DNA of 64,000 nt from Avena insularis (Eukaryota; Streptophyta; Magnoliopsida; Poales; Poaceae), in NCBI GenBank assembly GCA_023614405.1, contig CM042690.1, positions 666,942,802 through 667,006,801 of the forward strand, written 5' to 3'. Below, one piece after another: positions 10,945 to 20,311 of the stretch. Position 1 is the stretch's first letter. Each line of letters starts with the position of its first letter. Below the pieces are notes generated by a model. It made no database searches. It was given only the letters and a program-made list of their open reading frames with translations, and had not been told where the DNA came from. A program made the translations under genes and the position numbers.

Positions 10945-11807
10945 CCGGGGCGCGCGGTTCTCCCGGCTGTAGGGCGCCAGGCTGAACTTCCAGTTCTCCG
11001 GCAGCCGCTCCTTGCTAATCGTCCATAACCACTCCTTCAAGTTGTGGTAGCGGGGATCACGGCGCGACAGCCGGGTCGGGTCTAGCCGGCCGGAGTAGAA
11101 GCACATCTTGTGTGCCCGCTGCTGGAGCGGCATCATCAGCCGGGACATCTAGCTAAGGGTGATGTCCCGACCGGTCAGCTGGCAGGTGACAAGGGAGCGC
11201 ATGCGTGCCAGCATCGCGTCCATCTCTGCCTTGTCGCCGTACACCTTCAAGTCCCAGTTTTGCCGGCTGGACTTGACGTCTTGGAAGGCCGGCAGGTTTA
11301 TTCGGTCGACGTTGGTGACGTTCTTGACATAAAAGTACGACTGCTGCCACAGCCGTCGTGTCTGGAGCAGAACCGGGTAGCGGATTGGGAGCGGGAGTAT
11401 ATGGGCGCGCCAGAGCGACTAGCGGGCCCTTCGTGTACTGGACCTGCGGCCGAACTCGGAAGAGCCGGCAGAAGAGCCCAAGATCCGGCTGGATCCCAAG
11501 GTAGCTCTGGCAGAACGCCATGAAGTGCGTCAGCGTTCCGATGGCATTGGCGCCGAGGTGGTGGAGGCGGAGGTCGAAGAAGGCCAGAAAGGTGAGGAAG
11601 AAGGGATGCAGCGGCAGCACGAACCCGTGCGTCAGGTGCGAGAGGAAGATCACGCGCTCCCCTTCTGCCGGATGCGGCGACTCTTCCCCCACCGGCGCCA
11701 ACCGCACCACCACCTCCTCCGCCGGCGGAAGGACGCGGGTCGCGGTACTTTGCGATCTGGTCCTCGGTGACGGAGGAGCCACACCAGGCTCCGCGGTCAG
11801 CTGCCAT

Positions 11808-12331
11808 GTCCGGCTGAGGAGAAGGAGCGGCAGGGGAGGAGTGACGGTGGCCTGTAGCGTTGACGGCGGCGAGTGGGCGGCGCAGAGGGCAAGAGCACAG
11901 GAGCAGCGGTGCGCGAGAGGGAGAGGAAGATTGCCGCGGGGGAGCAAGGGAAAAGAACTGCCTCCCCCGCGGCATCCCTTTAAGGGACCAGAAGGGCAAC
12001 CGTCGGCGGGGCAACGTGGCACGCATCCAGGCGACTCACATCCCAACCGCCGCCTAGATCCCGTGTGCCGGAACCTCATGCTACTCAACTTTAATGCACA
12101 GAAGATCCTGGGACGGAAACCGAGGCGCCGGGCAAGCAGTTCCCCGAGGCGACGCGCGACGGGACGTTACGCTGCCCGCCGCAGAGCAATGATGGCGGCG
12201 TCTTGGCGTGTGGCGGCGTCAAGGCAGCGTCCACGGGTAGCGCAACCGCCAGGCTCAGCGGATCAAAATTCAAAAGCGAAGGGAGCGTGCGGCATTTCGC
12301 CCAAGGCAGAATCCACCGCAGCAGGGGCTAG
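11808..12331. other. Region between the antisense gene start and the element T 3' LTR
   Basis: This 520-bp GC-rich stretch is where a promoter for the antisense gene would lie. A weak TATA-like CCCTTAAAGGG (minus strand, near 11980) lies about 170 bp before its ATG. A purine tract GCAGGGGCTAG (12321-12331) next to the 3' LTR is the likely polypurine tract. Confidence 0.4.
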
Positions 12332-13040
12332 TGTCGAGGATGATCCCGGATACCCCACCGAGTAGGAAGCAGACGGTCGGTCTCGGTCGGTGACGGATGC
12401 AGCCGGACAGGTAGGAGGGACCGCTATCACCCGATGGCCGGACCACGAGAGGAAGCCGATACAACCACGTGGCGGATCAATCAGAGGACAGACGGCGTGC
12501 GTGTCGGTGCGATGCATACTGTCACGACGACAAGACGGGCAACCACCCGCCCATACGAAGACTTGGCGTGGGCGGGGAAACGGTGGCTGTCTTGACGGCA
12601 GGCTCGCCTGGCGTCCACTGTGCCTGACAGCCATACCGCTCATACACCGATGTGACATACCATGCCGGTCTTGTAGATGACTAGCCGGCTGGGACCCGCC
12701 TGTGGGGCCCGCCAGCCGGACTAGCCAGTGAGACCCTAGCCTCTCTTCCTATATAAGGAGAGGGAGGGCCTCAGTAGAAAGGGTTGGTCTCAGTTTATTT
12801 AAGGCAGTAGCTAAAGGATACAGCTCGAGGAGCACTTGTAGCTCGTATATTTCACCTAGTCAGATCAGGCAGGAGTAGGGGCTTTACCTCACCACGAGGG
12901 CCCCGAACCTGGGTACTTCTTGCATCCCGCTACGCTCGCTCGTATCCAATCTCGTCTGCGGACGCCGTCGATAGCTTTCCTGCTAGTCCCCACACCTCTA
13001 TCTAACCTTTTTAGGTACTGTCGTTCCCAATACAATGACA
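12332..13040 (+). repeat. Element T 3' LTR
   Basis: It starts TGTCGAGG and ends AATGACA, and is followed by the CCCTT duplication (13041-13045). Its TATA box is at 12750-12758. From about 12620 on it is nearly identical to the 5' LTR; before that it carries many small deletions relative to it. Confidence 0.92.
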
Positions 13041-13045
13041 CCCTT
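13041..13045. repeat. Target-site duplication of element T, right copy (CCCTT)
   Basis: It matches 570-574. Downstream of it the sequence of element A resumes in the correct order. Confidence 0.9.
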
Positions 13046-15075
13046 ACTTACGAAGACCGAACCTCATGCTACTCAACTTTAATCACAAGTAAGCTCTTGT
13101 CATTGTAAGTACATATGTATCATAAAGAACCGCCAACGGGGTACCCCTTGCACATGATATAGGAGCTATCCCATAATCAAAATGACAAGGCAAGCAGACA
13201 ATGAGCATCTCAGCGATCTTTTTATTTGCTATTTGCATAGGTTTTTATTGAGGATGCTTCATAGAGTGCTCATTATGGTGATGCCGCAAGCTTCCACCAT
13301 GATTAGGCATGGCTTAGGCTAGCGGCCCAGGCGTTTCTCTAACACACATACAAACTCCATGATCTTATAAGTTCCACTTTATTACACACCGTCGGGATCC
13401 ATAAGCAAAAGAACATGATATCAGTGGGGTACAAAGTACAAGTGCAATGTTGAAAGCATTCCCCATGATACATGGTTCTGCTAACTTCAACTTATAAAGC
13501 GCAAGCATATACGCAACAAAGATGGACGCAATGGTTCAAGTTTATTAAATGCAAGAAAAGTAAAGTGTGCCATCAAGTTCGTGAGAGCTTTAATCACTAA
13601 TTTTCTCATAACAAGTTTAATTTGGAAGGTATACAAAAACATGAATATACTTGGAATAGCATATGATAGTAGGTAGGTATGGTGGACTCTTTCAAATACT
13701 TGGTTTTAGGAGTTGGATGCATGAGTGGAACTCATACTTGGTTGTGGAGGCTAGCAAAAGACTGGGAGCGACCAACTAAGAGAGCAATAATGGCCATAAT
13801 CATGTAGAGCAACAAAACATCATTGATCAAAGCATAAAGTGATACTACAAGTTGAAAACTAAAGGATCATAAAGGCTTATGGTGACTTTGGATAGTCATA
13901 ACATGGTGTGAGCATGCGCCAAGTCAACCCAAACAAAGCATCAAATGAGAATACCACTATACTATGCTTTAATACGCTAAAACAACGCATGATTCATCCA
14001 AGGCACATTAAGCAATCTCAATTGTTTATAACAAGTCATGCTATAGCAAAGAATACTAAGCATAAAGCCAAAACAATATCTAGCATGGCATGACAAAGCA
14101 TAGGCCACAGTCAAAAACAAACTCTCTTTACCACTTAAGCATGAGCTTTCCTACTCTTTTCCAATCCAAACCAAACTATTTGAAAACCAATGTATGAAAG
14201 AGGGGGTCCAACCAATTTATTCAGAAAACTAAGCAAACAACGCAAACGAAAAACCAAAACAAGAACGAAAAAGTAGACGCTCCAAGAACAACACAACTCT
14301 GCATGAAACAATAAAAATAAAGCGTTTGGAAGAAACCTAGGATTTTTATTGATGAAGAAGGGGATGCCTTGGGCATCCCCAAGCTTTGACGCTTGTACTT
14401 CTTGGATATTTCTTGGGGTGACACGCGTGGCATCCCCAAGCTTGAGATTTAGGCCATCCTTCATCTCATTACTCATTCCTTCCATACACCTGAAATTTTT
14501 CCTTCATACAAAACTTCACACAATCTTTATTAGCAACATTAGTGCACTCAAGATAATAGGTCTTTAGGTTCAGTTCTAACACCAATAAACTTCCATTAAA
14601 ACACTAGCTACTGTAGCACTTCCCTCAAAAAGCTCAATTCCCCAAAAGAACTCAAAAAGGAACCAACAAGAAGCAAATGAAGAAAATGGCAGAAATCTGT
14701 CAAAATAGACCTGCAGGTAAAGACGAATTTTTTCGAAGACCTTCTGTTGCTCAAATCAAAAAGTGTTGATCTAACGAAAGTTAGATAACAACCTGGGGCA
14801 GAAGCACAAATATTCACGCCTCAAAAGGACGTTCAGAGATTTTACACGAATTTTTACGGTGAAGCACGGAAATCTGTTTCGGGACAGCAACTTTCCCAAT
14901 CATTACTTCTCTCTCATTAGAGGTTACTCTTGGCACAAAAAGCAAATAAAAAGGATAAGGAGCGGTTATTATAGAGGTAATAACTTCCAAGACTCATCTA
15001 AAACTTTTGGGTTATCTCCTAATAAGTACTTTTCTTTAACGCCTTTAAGTTAGGCATAACAAGCAAGAAAAAGAA
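13046..15075 (-). other. Element A 3' non-coding region, proximal part
   Basis: This is the reverse complement of B 22895-24950 and D 34260-36300. It holds no polymerase gene. A short ORF on the minus strand (14135-14485) is also open in B and D. Overlapping it is a perfect 9-bp-arm hairpin (GGGGATGCC TTG GGCATCCCC) at about 14362-14382. Confidence 0.75.
14135..14485 (-). other. Short ORF shared by elements A, B and D (copy in A)
   Basis: It encodes 116 codons starting MEGMSNEMKDGL. The same start and the first ~55 residues are open in B (23452) and D (34831). I recognise no domain. The ORF may simply reflect a shared DNA structure, because two hairpins lie in its first 120 bp; whether it is translated is unknown. 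Confidence 0.35.
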
Positions 15076-15933
15076 TCAAGTGTTCTCAAATGGAGGAGCA
15101 TTAAAACCAAATTTCTTGCCCTTAACTCTCTTACTTTTATTCTTATCCTTTGTGAAAGTACGATTCTTCGGTGGAGAAGAAAGGTGCATGGTCCCCTTTC
15201 CCACATCTATTATTGCTCCAAGGAGTTCTAATAGGGACCTTCCAAGTGTAATTTGTCCTTTTCCTGCACATTCAATAACAAGATAATCAGTAGAAATCAT
15301 TTTCCCAAGGATCTTTGTAAACACTCCTTCAGATATTCCAATAGGTAATATTGTAGCATTATTAGCAAGAGATATTTCTTTTCCCCCTTCAGAAAGCCCC
15401 CAAAGATTCAAAGATTCATAAATATCTTTGGGCATAAGACAAAATTCATACATGATATCACAATCTTGAAAAGTTTCATTATTTATATCAATCTTTACTG
15501 TGGGGAGCCACTTTGATGGTTCAGAATTTATTGGAACATAATTATGATGCTCCCTAAGCGTATTATAGCTATCTTTTAAGCTAGTAGTGCGGGTCTCAAG
15601 AGTGTTCAATCTAGCAAATATGCTTGCGAAAGAAATATTAGTTTTGCTAAGCAAGTTGTAAGTAAAGATCAATTTCTTTATAGCATTAATAGCATCATCC
15701 TCATTACATTATAGGAAATCTCCTCCCACAATAGCATCTAAAGCATATCTATAGCAAAGAGCAATTCCAAGGTAAAAACTGCTAAGGAACAAGCTTTGAG
15801 TCGTTTTAGGCTCAGTTTTTTCATGTAGATCAGAGATTCTAGACCAAGCTTCCTTGAAACTTTCCTCAATTCCTTGTTTAAAAGTGAAAATCATTTCCTA
15901 GGCTAACATAGTGCTTGGAGCAAGGCTAGACAT
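15076..15933 (-). pseudogene. Element A gag-protease remnant
   Basis: A single reading frame of 286 codons runs from ATG 15933 with two in-frame stops, at about codon 13 (TAG) and at 15709-15711. The first part (EESFKEAWSRISDLHE) matches the gag motif found upstream of the capsid C-terminus in Athila elements. The second part aligns with the retropepsin-like domain (LMPKDIYESLNLWGL, then the TDYLVIECAGKGQITLGRSL segment). The usual D-L/T-G-S/A active site reads CDIMYEFC, so the Asp remains but the Gly is lost. Most of gag is absent between the two parts. The tail is Lys-rich. Confidence 0.75.
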
Positions 15934-16120
15934 AAAGGCAACTTAAGATAGGAACTAATTTTTTTTGTGTTTTCAATAAAGAAAACAAACTTGTAAAACT
16001 ATTTTTTGTGTGTTTTTGATAAGGAAACAAGCAACAAAACAAAAGTTAACTAAGCAAAACAAAAATAACAAAGTAAAGAGATTGGTTATGAGGGACTCCC
16101 CTTGTGAAAATGTCCTTGCA

Positions 16121-16138
16121 TCCCCGGCAACGGCGCCA
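16121..16138 (-). promoter_or_regulatory. Primer-binding site of element A
   Basis: The minus strand reads TGGCGCCGTTGCCGGGGA, the primer site shared with B, D and E. It is 25 bp from the LTR end, unusually far. Confidence 0.85.
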
Positions 16139-16163
16139 GAAAAGTACTTGCTGGCTCGTGGTT

Positions 16164-17720
16164 GATGTCGAGCTCGTTGGGGAACCCCAAGAGGAAGGTA
16201 TGATGAGCACATCAGTAAGTTTCCCTCAGTTATGAAACCAAGGTTATCAATCTAGTAGGAGAAAGGAAACACCCCAAAGGTGTAGCTAGCTGAACGCTAA
16301 GGTATGCACTATCGGTGCAAGAAAGAACGTGGAGACCTGCACAACACAACCACAGAACTCTGTCCCCAACTTGCGATGAGGTTGTCAATCTCACCAGTTT
16401 TGCTGAAAACAAAGGATTAAACATATCGAATGGAAGGGAGTAATAGTTTTTAGAAAGTAAACACAAAGCAGTAAATAGTTTGTAGATTGTATGTAAAAGA
16501 AAGGATCGGGGTCCATAGTTCACTAGAAATGGCTCTCCTTAAGATAGATAACATGCTGGGTGAACAAATTACAGCGGGGCAATTGACAAACATCGAGAAA
16601 TCATACAAGCATATACTAATCATCTTGAATCCTTTGAGATTCGATTGGGCACTACAACATTATACATAGACCGTCATCCAACTGCATCTATGACTAATAA
16701 TCCACCTTCAGGTTATCATCCAAACCCCCTCCAGTATTAACTTGCAAGCAACAGATTATTGCATTAGGAATTACATGTAAAGTAAACAATACGATTGTTC
16801 TATGAATAAAGGATTGTTGTTTTCTCCCTAGTAGCAACAGCACATCTAGTACCTTAGAGATTTCTGTCACTTCCCCAGATTACCAGAGGCATGAACCCAC
16901 TGTCGAGCATAAATACTAACTCTTGGAGTTGCTAGCATCTACTTGGCCAAGATAGCTACTAACAACGGAAAGCATGCAAGATCACAAATAACAAAGACAT
17001 GATAGAATCAATAATCAATCTAAAATAGCATCTCAGTATCCATCGGATCCCCAAAAACACAACATGCAGAATTACAAATAGATGATCTTGATCATGAACG
17101 GAGATCACAAGATCTAAACATGATAGCACAAAGGAGGAGAACCAGCCATCTAGCTACTACATGGACCCGTAGTCCAGAGATGAACTACTCACGCATCACA
17201 CCGGAGGCTTGCATGGTGATGAAGAAGGCCTCGTGGTGAATTCCCTCTCCAGGTGTCGGGAAGAGCTTGGATCCCTCCGATCTAGGGACAGACGACGGCA
17301 ATGACTCTGAGACTCTTCGTGGCTTTTGATCGGGTACTTAGGGTTTCTGTATTAGAGGCAATATATAGGCGGAAGGAGGCCGAGGGTGCCTAGGGTGGCG
17401 GACCACCTGGCGCTGAGCCAGCTGGCTCAGCTGGTGGTGTGGCCTGGCCCCAGCCCCTCTCTGTCTCGTATTCTGGCTCGAGATGTCTTCCGGTAAAATA
17501 GCAACTTTGTCTTTTGTCGTGTCCAATTCCGAGAATATTCATTTTCTGACTTCCTGGAACCAAAAACAGCAGAAAACAGGCAGCTGGCACTATGGCTCTT
17601 CTTAATAGGTTAGTCCAAGAAATCATATGAAAAGTACTCCAAAGTGTGGACAAAAAACAAAAAAGTAGATAAAACCAAGCATGGAACATCAAAAATTATA
17701 GATACATTTGCAATGTATCA
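16164..17720 (-). repeat. Element A 5' LTR
   Basis: On the minus strand it starts TGATACATTGCAAATG and ends GAGCTCGACATCA. Its first ~400 bp resemble the LTRs of B and D, but the remaining ~1.1 kb is a different sequence that recurs in F (61313-62581) and, inverted, at 63929-64000. Confidence 0.88.
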
Positions 17721-17933
17721 TGGCACTGCCATGATCTCCAGGTAACAATGTGACTTCTCGAACCGAAGCTGCAGTTATTCATTATTACCATGTATCCACG
17801 ATCTCTGCAGTTATTCTTGGCACACGTCTTTTTCCTCTTCCTCTATTTCTCTATTACTCTATTCTGGAATCATTGGTTCTTCTTCTTCCATCCTTCCTCG
17901 CGGGCATGTCCTTTCACCCATTTCCTGGTAGGC
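17721..17933 (+). other. Sequence upstream of the exonuclease pseudogene
   Basis: This is pyrimidine-rich leader-like sequence between the end of element A and the exonuclease ATG. A TTTCCTGGTAG/GC just before the ATG could be an intron acceptor, so the real 5' end may lie under element A. Confidence 0.4.
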
Positions 17934-18760
17934 ATGGATGATGGGAAATGCACAATAGAGACCCACTTCGTCCCTTCCCATGGCACCACGACTTTGATGG
18001 TGGTGTACACAAATGATGAAGCGATTGTGGAGACAACTCTCGACAGGTATGAGGAATTGCTTGAGAATGAGAAGTACAAGTTCATGGGGCTAGACTTGGA
18101 GTACACCCGTGCAAATAAGCAAAAAAATCCTTCACAAGAGATTGCTATAGTGCAAATAGCCATACGTGAGGAGGTCCTTGTTTACCACTTCTGCAGGTAT
18201 GTGAAATTTAAATTTGAGATCACCACTTCTGCATCCCTTGTTCCCTTACATCCCTAAAACCCTCCAACTACAAGAGTAAACCAACTAAGAAGCATTGTTC
18301 GGCTCTGGTTGAGTTCTTGTGTAGGAAAGCGATAACTTTCGCTAGCACGGATATCAAAAATGACACAACTATGCTTGCCCGTGCATTGATAAAAATTCTA
18401 CATGGGTACCACGTCAACATCCAAAATCTATGCAAGATCAAACCATACCCACACAAATATGGAATGGGTGATCTCGCAGCAGAAATCATTGAAAGCTCCT
18501 ATGCAGAATTTAAGAAATGGCAGTGAAGCGAGCACAACTACTGGGAGTAGAAGCCGGTGAGCTAGGTGCACCTCGAGTATGCAGCCAGAGACACCTACAT
18601 GGCATACGAAGTGTATCGTAGGATCATTACCATGAAAGATGGGATGGTTTATGTTTTTTTGTGACAAAGCTATGCCCTAGTTGCAAGCGAGCCCAACAAG
18701 AGAAGCACGAGGAAGACAGAAAGCAGTATCTATAGGAGCAAGAATCTTGGAACAGTGGCG

Positions 18761-18765
18761 ACAAC
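18761..18765. repeat. Target-site duplication of element B, left copy (ACAAC)
   Basis: It faces ATAGC at 27050-27054. The two differ by two transitions. Treating them as one 5-bp target restores a continuous end of the exonuclease reading frame, which supports the assignment. Confidence 0.6.
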
Positions 18766-20177
18766 TGATACATTGCAAATGTATCTATAATTTTTGATGT
18801 TCCACGCTTGGTTTTATGTACTTTATTATGTTTTGTCCACACTTTGGAGTACTTTTCATATGATTTCTTGGACTAACCTATTAACAAGATGCCACAGTGC
18901 CAGTTGCCTGTTGTCTGTTGTTTTTGGTTCCAGGAAAGTCAGAAAATGAATATTCTTAGAATTGGACGGGACAAAAGCCAAAGCTCCTATTTTACCGGAA
19001 GACTCACGGAGCCAGAATACGAGATGGAGGAGGGCCAGGGCCTGGCCACATCCCCCCAGGCGCGGGATAGCCCTAGTCGTTCCACCAGGTGGTGTGGGCC
19101 CCCTGGCCGGCCACCGACCTTGCCTCCTTTGCCTATATATTCCTCCCGAGGAAGAAACTCTAAATCATCAAGCCTCCAGCCACGAAAAGTTTCGCAGCGC
19201 CGCCACCACTGAAGAGGAGATTCAGGGGACAGAAAGTCTCTGTTTCGGCACCCTGCCGGGATGGGGAAGTGCCCCCAGAGCCATCTCCATCGATCTCCAC
19301 CACCATCTCCATCACCATTGCTGATTCCCGTGATGAGGAGGGAGTAGTTCTCTGTCGAGGCTAAGGGTTCTACCGGTAGCTATGTGTTCATCTCTCTCTC
19401 TATGCATGATCATATTGTGATCATGAGCTTGTAATCTATAGATCTACCTTTCTACTCAAGTGCTTTAATAGATCTCTGCTCTCCCCATGTGTGTGAAAGT
19501 GACAGCGTGCATACCATGGTGGCACTTAGGCTAGAGATTACAAATACTTGTTATGAGTTATATTTGGAGTTGGATGTCTTTATGAAATTGTGGTGTTTGT
19601 TGGACTCATCTAGTGCTCAAGGTGACAGTGTGGGGTTATCTAGATGGGAAAGATGAACTTTGAGGTGTGCTGTTATAGCCCTACCATCGATTAGAGTGTT
19701 CAACCGGAGAGTAGTTAAGTGTAGTATCATGAAGAGAAGATATTTATATGAGAGTGTTCACTAGTGAAAGTATGATCCCTAGGCCTTGTTTCTAAGCACT
19801 GAAACACCGTTTGCTATTAGATCTGTTACATGTTTGCTTGCTTCCATCTTTATTTCAGTTTTACTTTAGTCTTTTCCACGCCATCAAGCTATTTTCTATC
19901 ACCATTACCACTTATCTATACCACTTGTATTTCACTATCTCTTCGCCAAACTAGTGCACCTATACAACTGACAAGTGTATTGGGTGTGTTGGGGACACAA
20001 GAGACTTCTTGTATCTTAATTGCAAGGTTGCTTGAGAGGGAATACCTTTGACCACTTCCTCCCTGAGTTCGATAAACCTTGGGTGATCCACTTAAGGGAA
20101 AGCTTGCTGCTGTTCTACAAACCTCTGCACTTGGAGGCCCAACAACTGTCTACAAGAATAGAAGTGCGTAGACATCA
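18766..20177 (+). repeat. Element B 5' LTR
   Basis: It starts TGATACATTGCAAATG, ends GTAGACATCA, and is 1412 bp. The TATA-like GCCTATATATTCC lies near 19131. It is very similar to the 3' copy and to the LTRs of D. Confidence 0.92.
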
Positions 20178-20187
20178 AGCTATTTTC

Positions 20188-20205
20188 TGGCGCTGTTGCC
20201 GGGGA
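20188..20205 (+). promoter_or_regulatory. Primer-binding site of element B
   Basis: TGGCGCTGTTGCCGGGGA carries one mismatch to the TGGCGCCGTTGCCGGGGA found in A and D. It starts 11 bp after the LTR. Confidence 0.85.
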
Positions 20206-20311
20206 GGTAAGGTAAAAGGTACTCACATCCTCCGGTGTGAGTGCTCGAAGTTATTTCCTTTAGATTCTGCAATCTTGTCTTTTTGTTTCTTGTTTTCACT
20301 AGTTAGGCTTA

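Larger units (their letters stand above)
8849..11807 (-). pseudogene. Element T antisense accessory gene (PF04195-like / coiled-coil protein), intron-containing, decayed
   Basis: The gene reads opposite to gag-pol. From ATG 11807 the first part, in mixed frames, holds a segment resembling the plant 'putative gypsy-type transposon' family, PF04195 (HLGANAIGTLTHFMAF and IQPDLGLFCRLFRV, about 11460-11560). Next comes ISKERLPENWKF near 11010. After two candidate introns there is an acidic Pro/Ala-rich linker and a long coiled coil (about 9620-10090, DRLKKANDRLSRSNSTL). The last exon has an Ala/Leu-rich helical part (MAHELVVLLGEEAAKL) and an acidic tail ending at 8849. Canonical GT-AG introns are visible at 10863-10944, 10414-10519 and 9541-9611; a 47-nt candidate at 9891-9937 is too short to be convincing. 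In-frame stops near 9484 and 9254, and frame changes around 11300-11700, show decay. Function is unknown. Confidence 0.72.
575..13040 (+). mobile_element. Element T: Tat/Retand-lineage Gypsy retrotransposon with antisense accessory gene
   Basis: T is 12.5 kb and bounded by LTRs (575-1335 and 12332-13040) and a CCCTT duplication. Plus-strand order is gag, aspartic protease, RT, RNase H, a second archaeal-type RNase H, integrase. After pol come about 1.2 kb with tandem repeats and then a minus-strand gene with introns. A second RNase H and an antisense extra ORF are known hallmarks of the Tat lineage in grasses. Catalytic residues of protease, RT and integrase are retained, but at least ten stops or frameshifts make this copy non-functional. 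GCCGGC-type sites remain common, so it has suffered little CG/CHG decay, which suggests a fairly young insertion. Confidence 0.92.
1..17720 (-). mobile_element. Element A: Athila-lineage LTR retrotransposon, minus strand, left end outside window
   Basis: The element reads right to left. Its 5' LTR is 16164-17720, its primer site 16121-16138, a gag-protease remnant 15076-15933, and a long 3' non-coding part fills 13041-15075 and 1-574. The 3' part is the reverse complement of the same region in elements B and D; positions 1-574 match B near 24950-25545. The 3' LTR would begin about 100 bp left of the window. Element T (575-13040) interrupts it, and the A sequence continues across the T target-site duplication. 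No RT, RNase H or integrase is visible. The lineage call rests on the primer site, the protease type and the 3' region; the family name is uncertain (Sabrina/WHAM/Fatima group). Confidence 0.85.

Noticed and set aside
11520..12365. 281-codon plus-strand ORF near the right end of T
   Set aside because: It lies opposite the start of the antisense gene and crosses into the 3' LTR; low-complexity Arg/Ala/Gly content.
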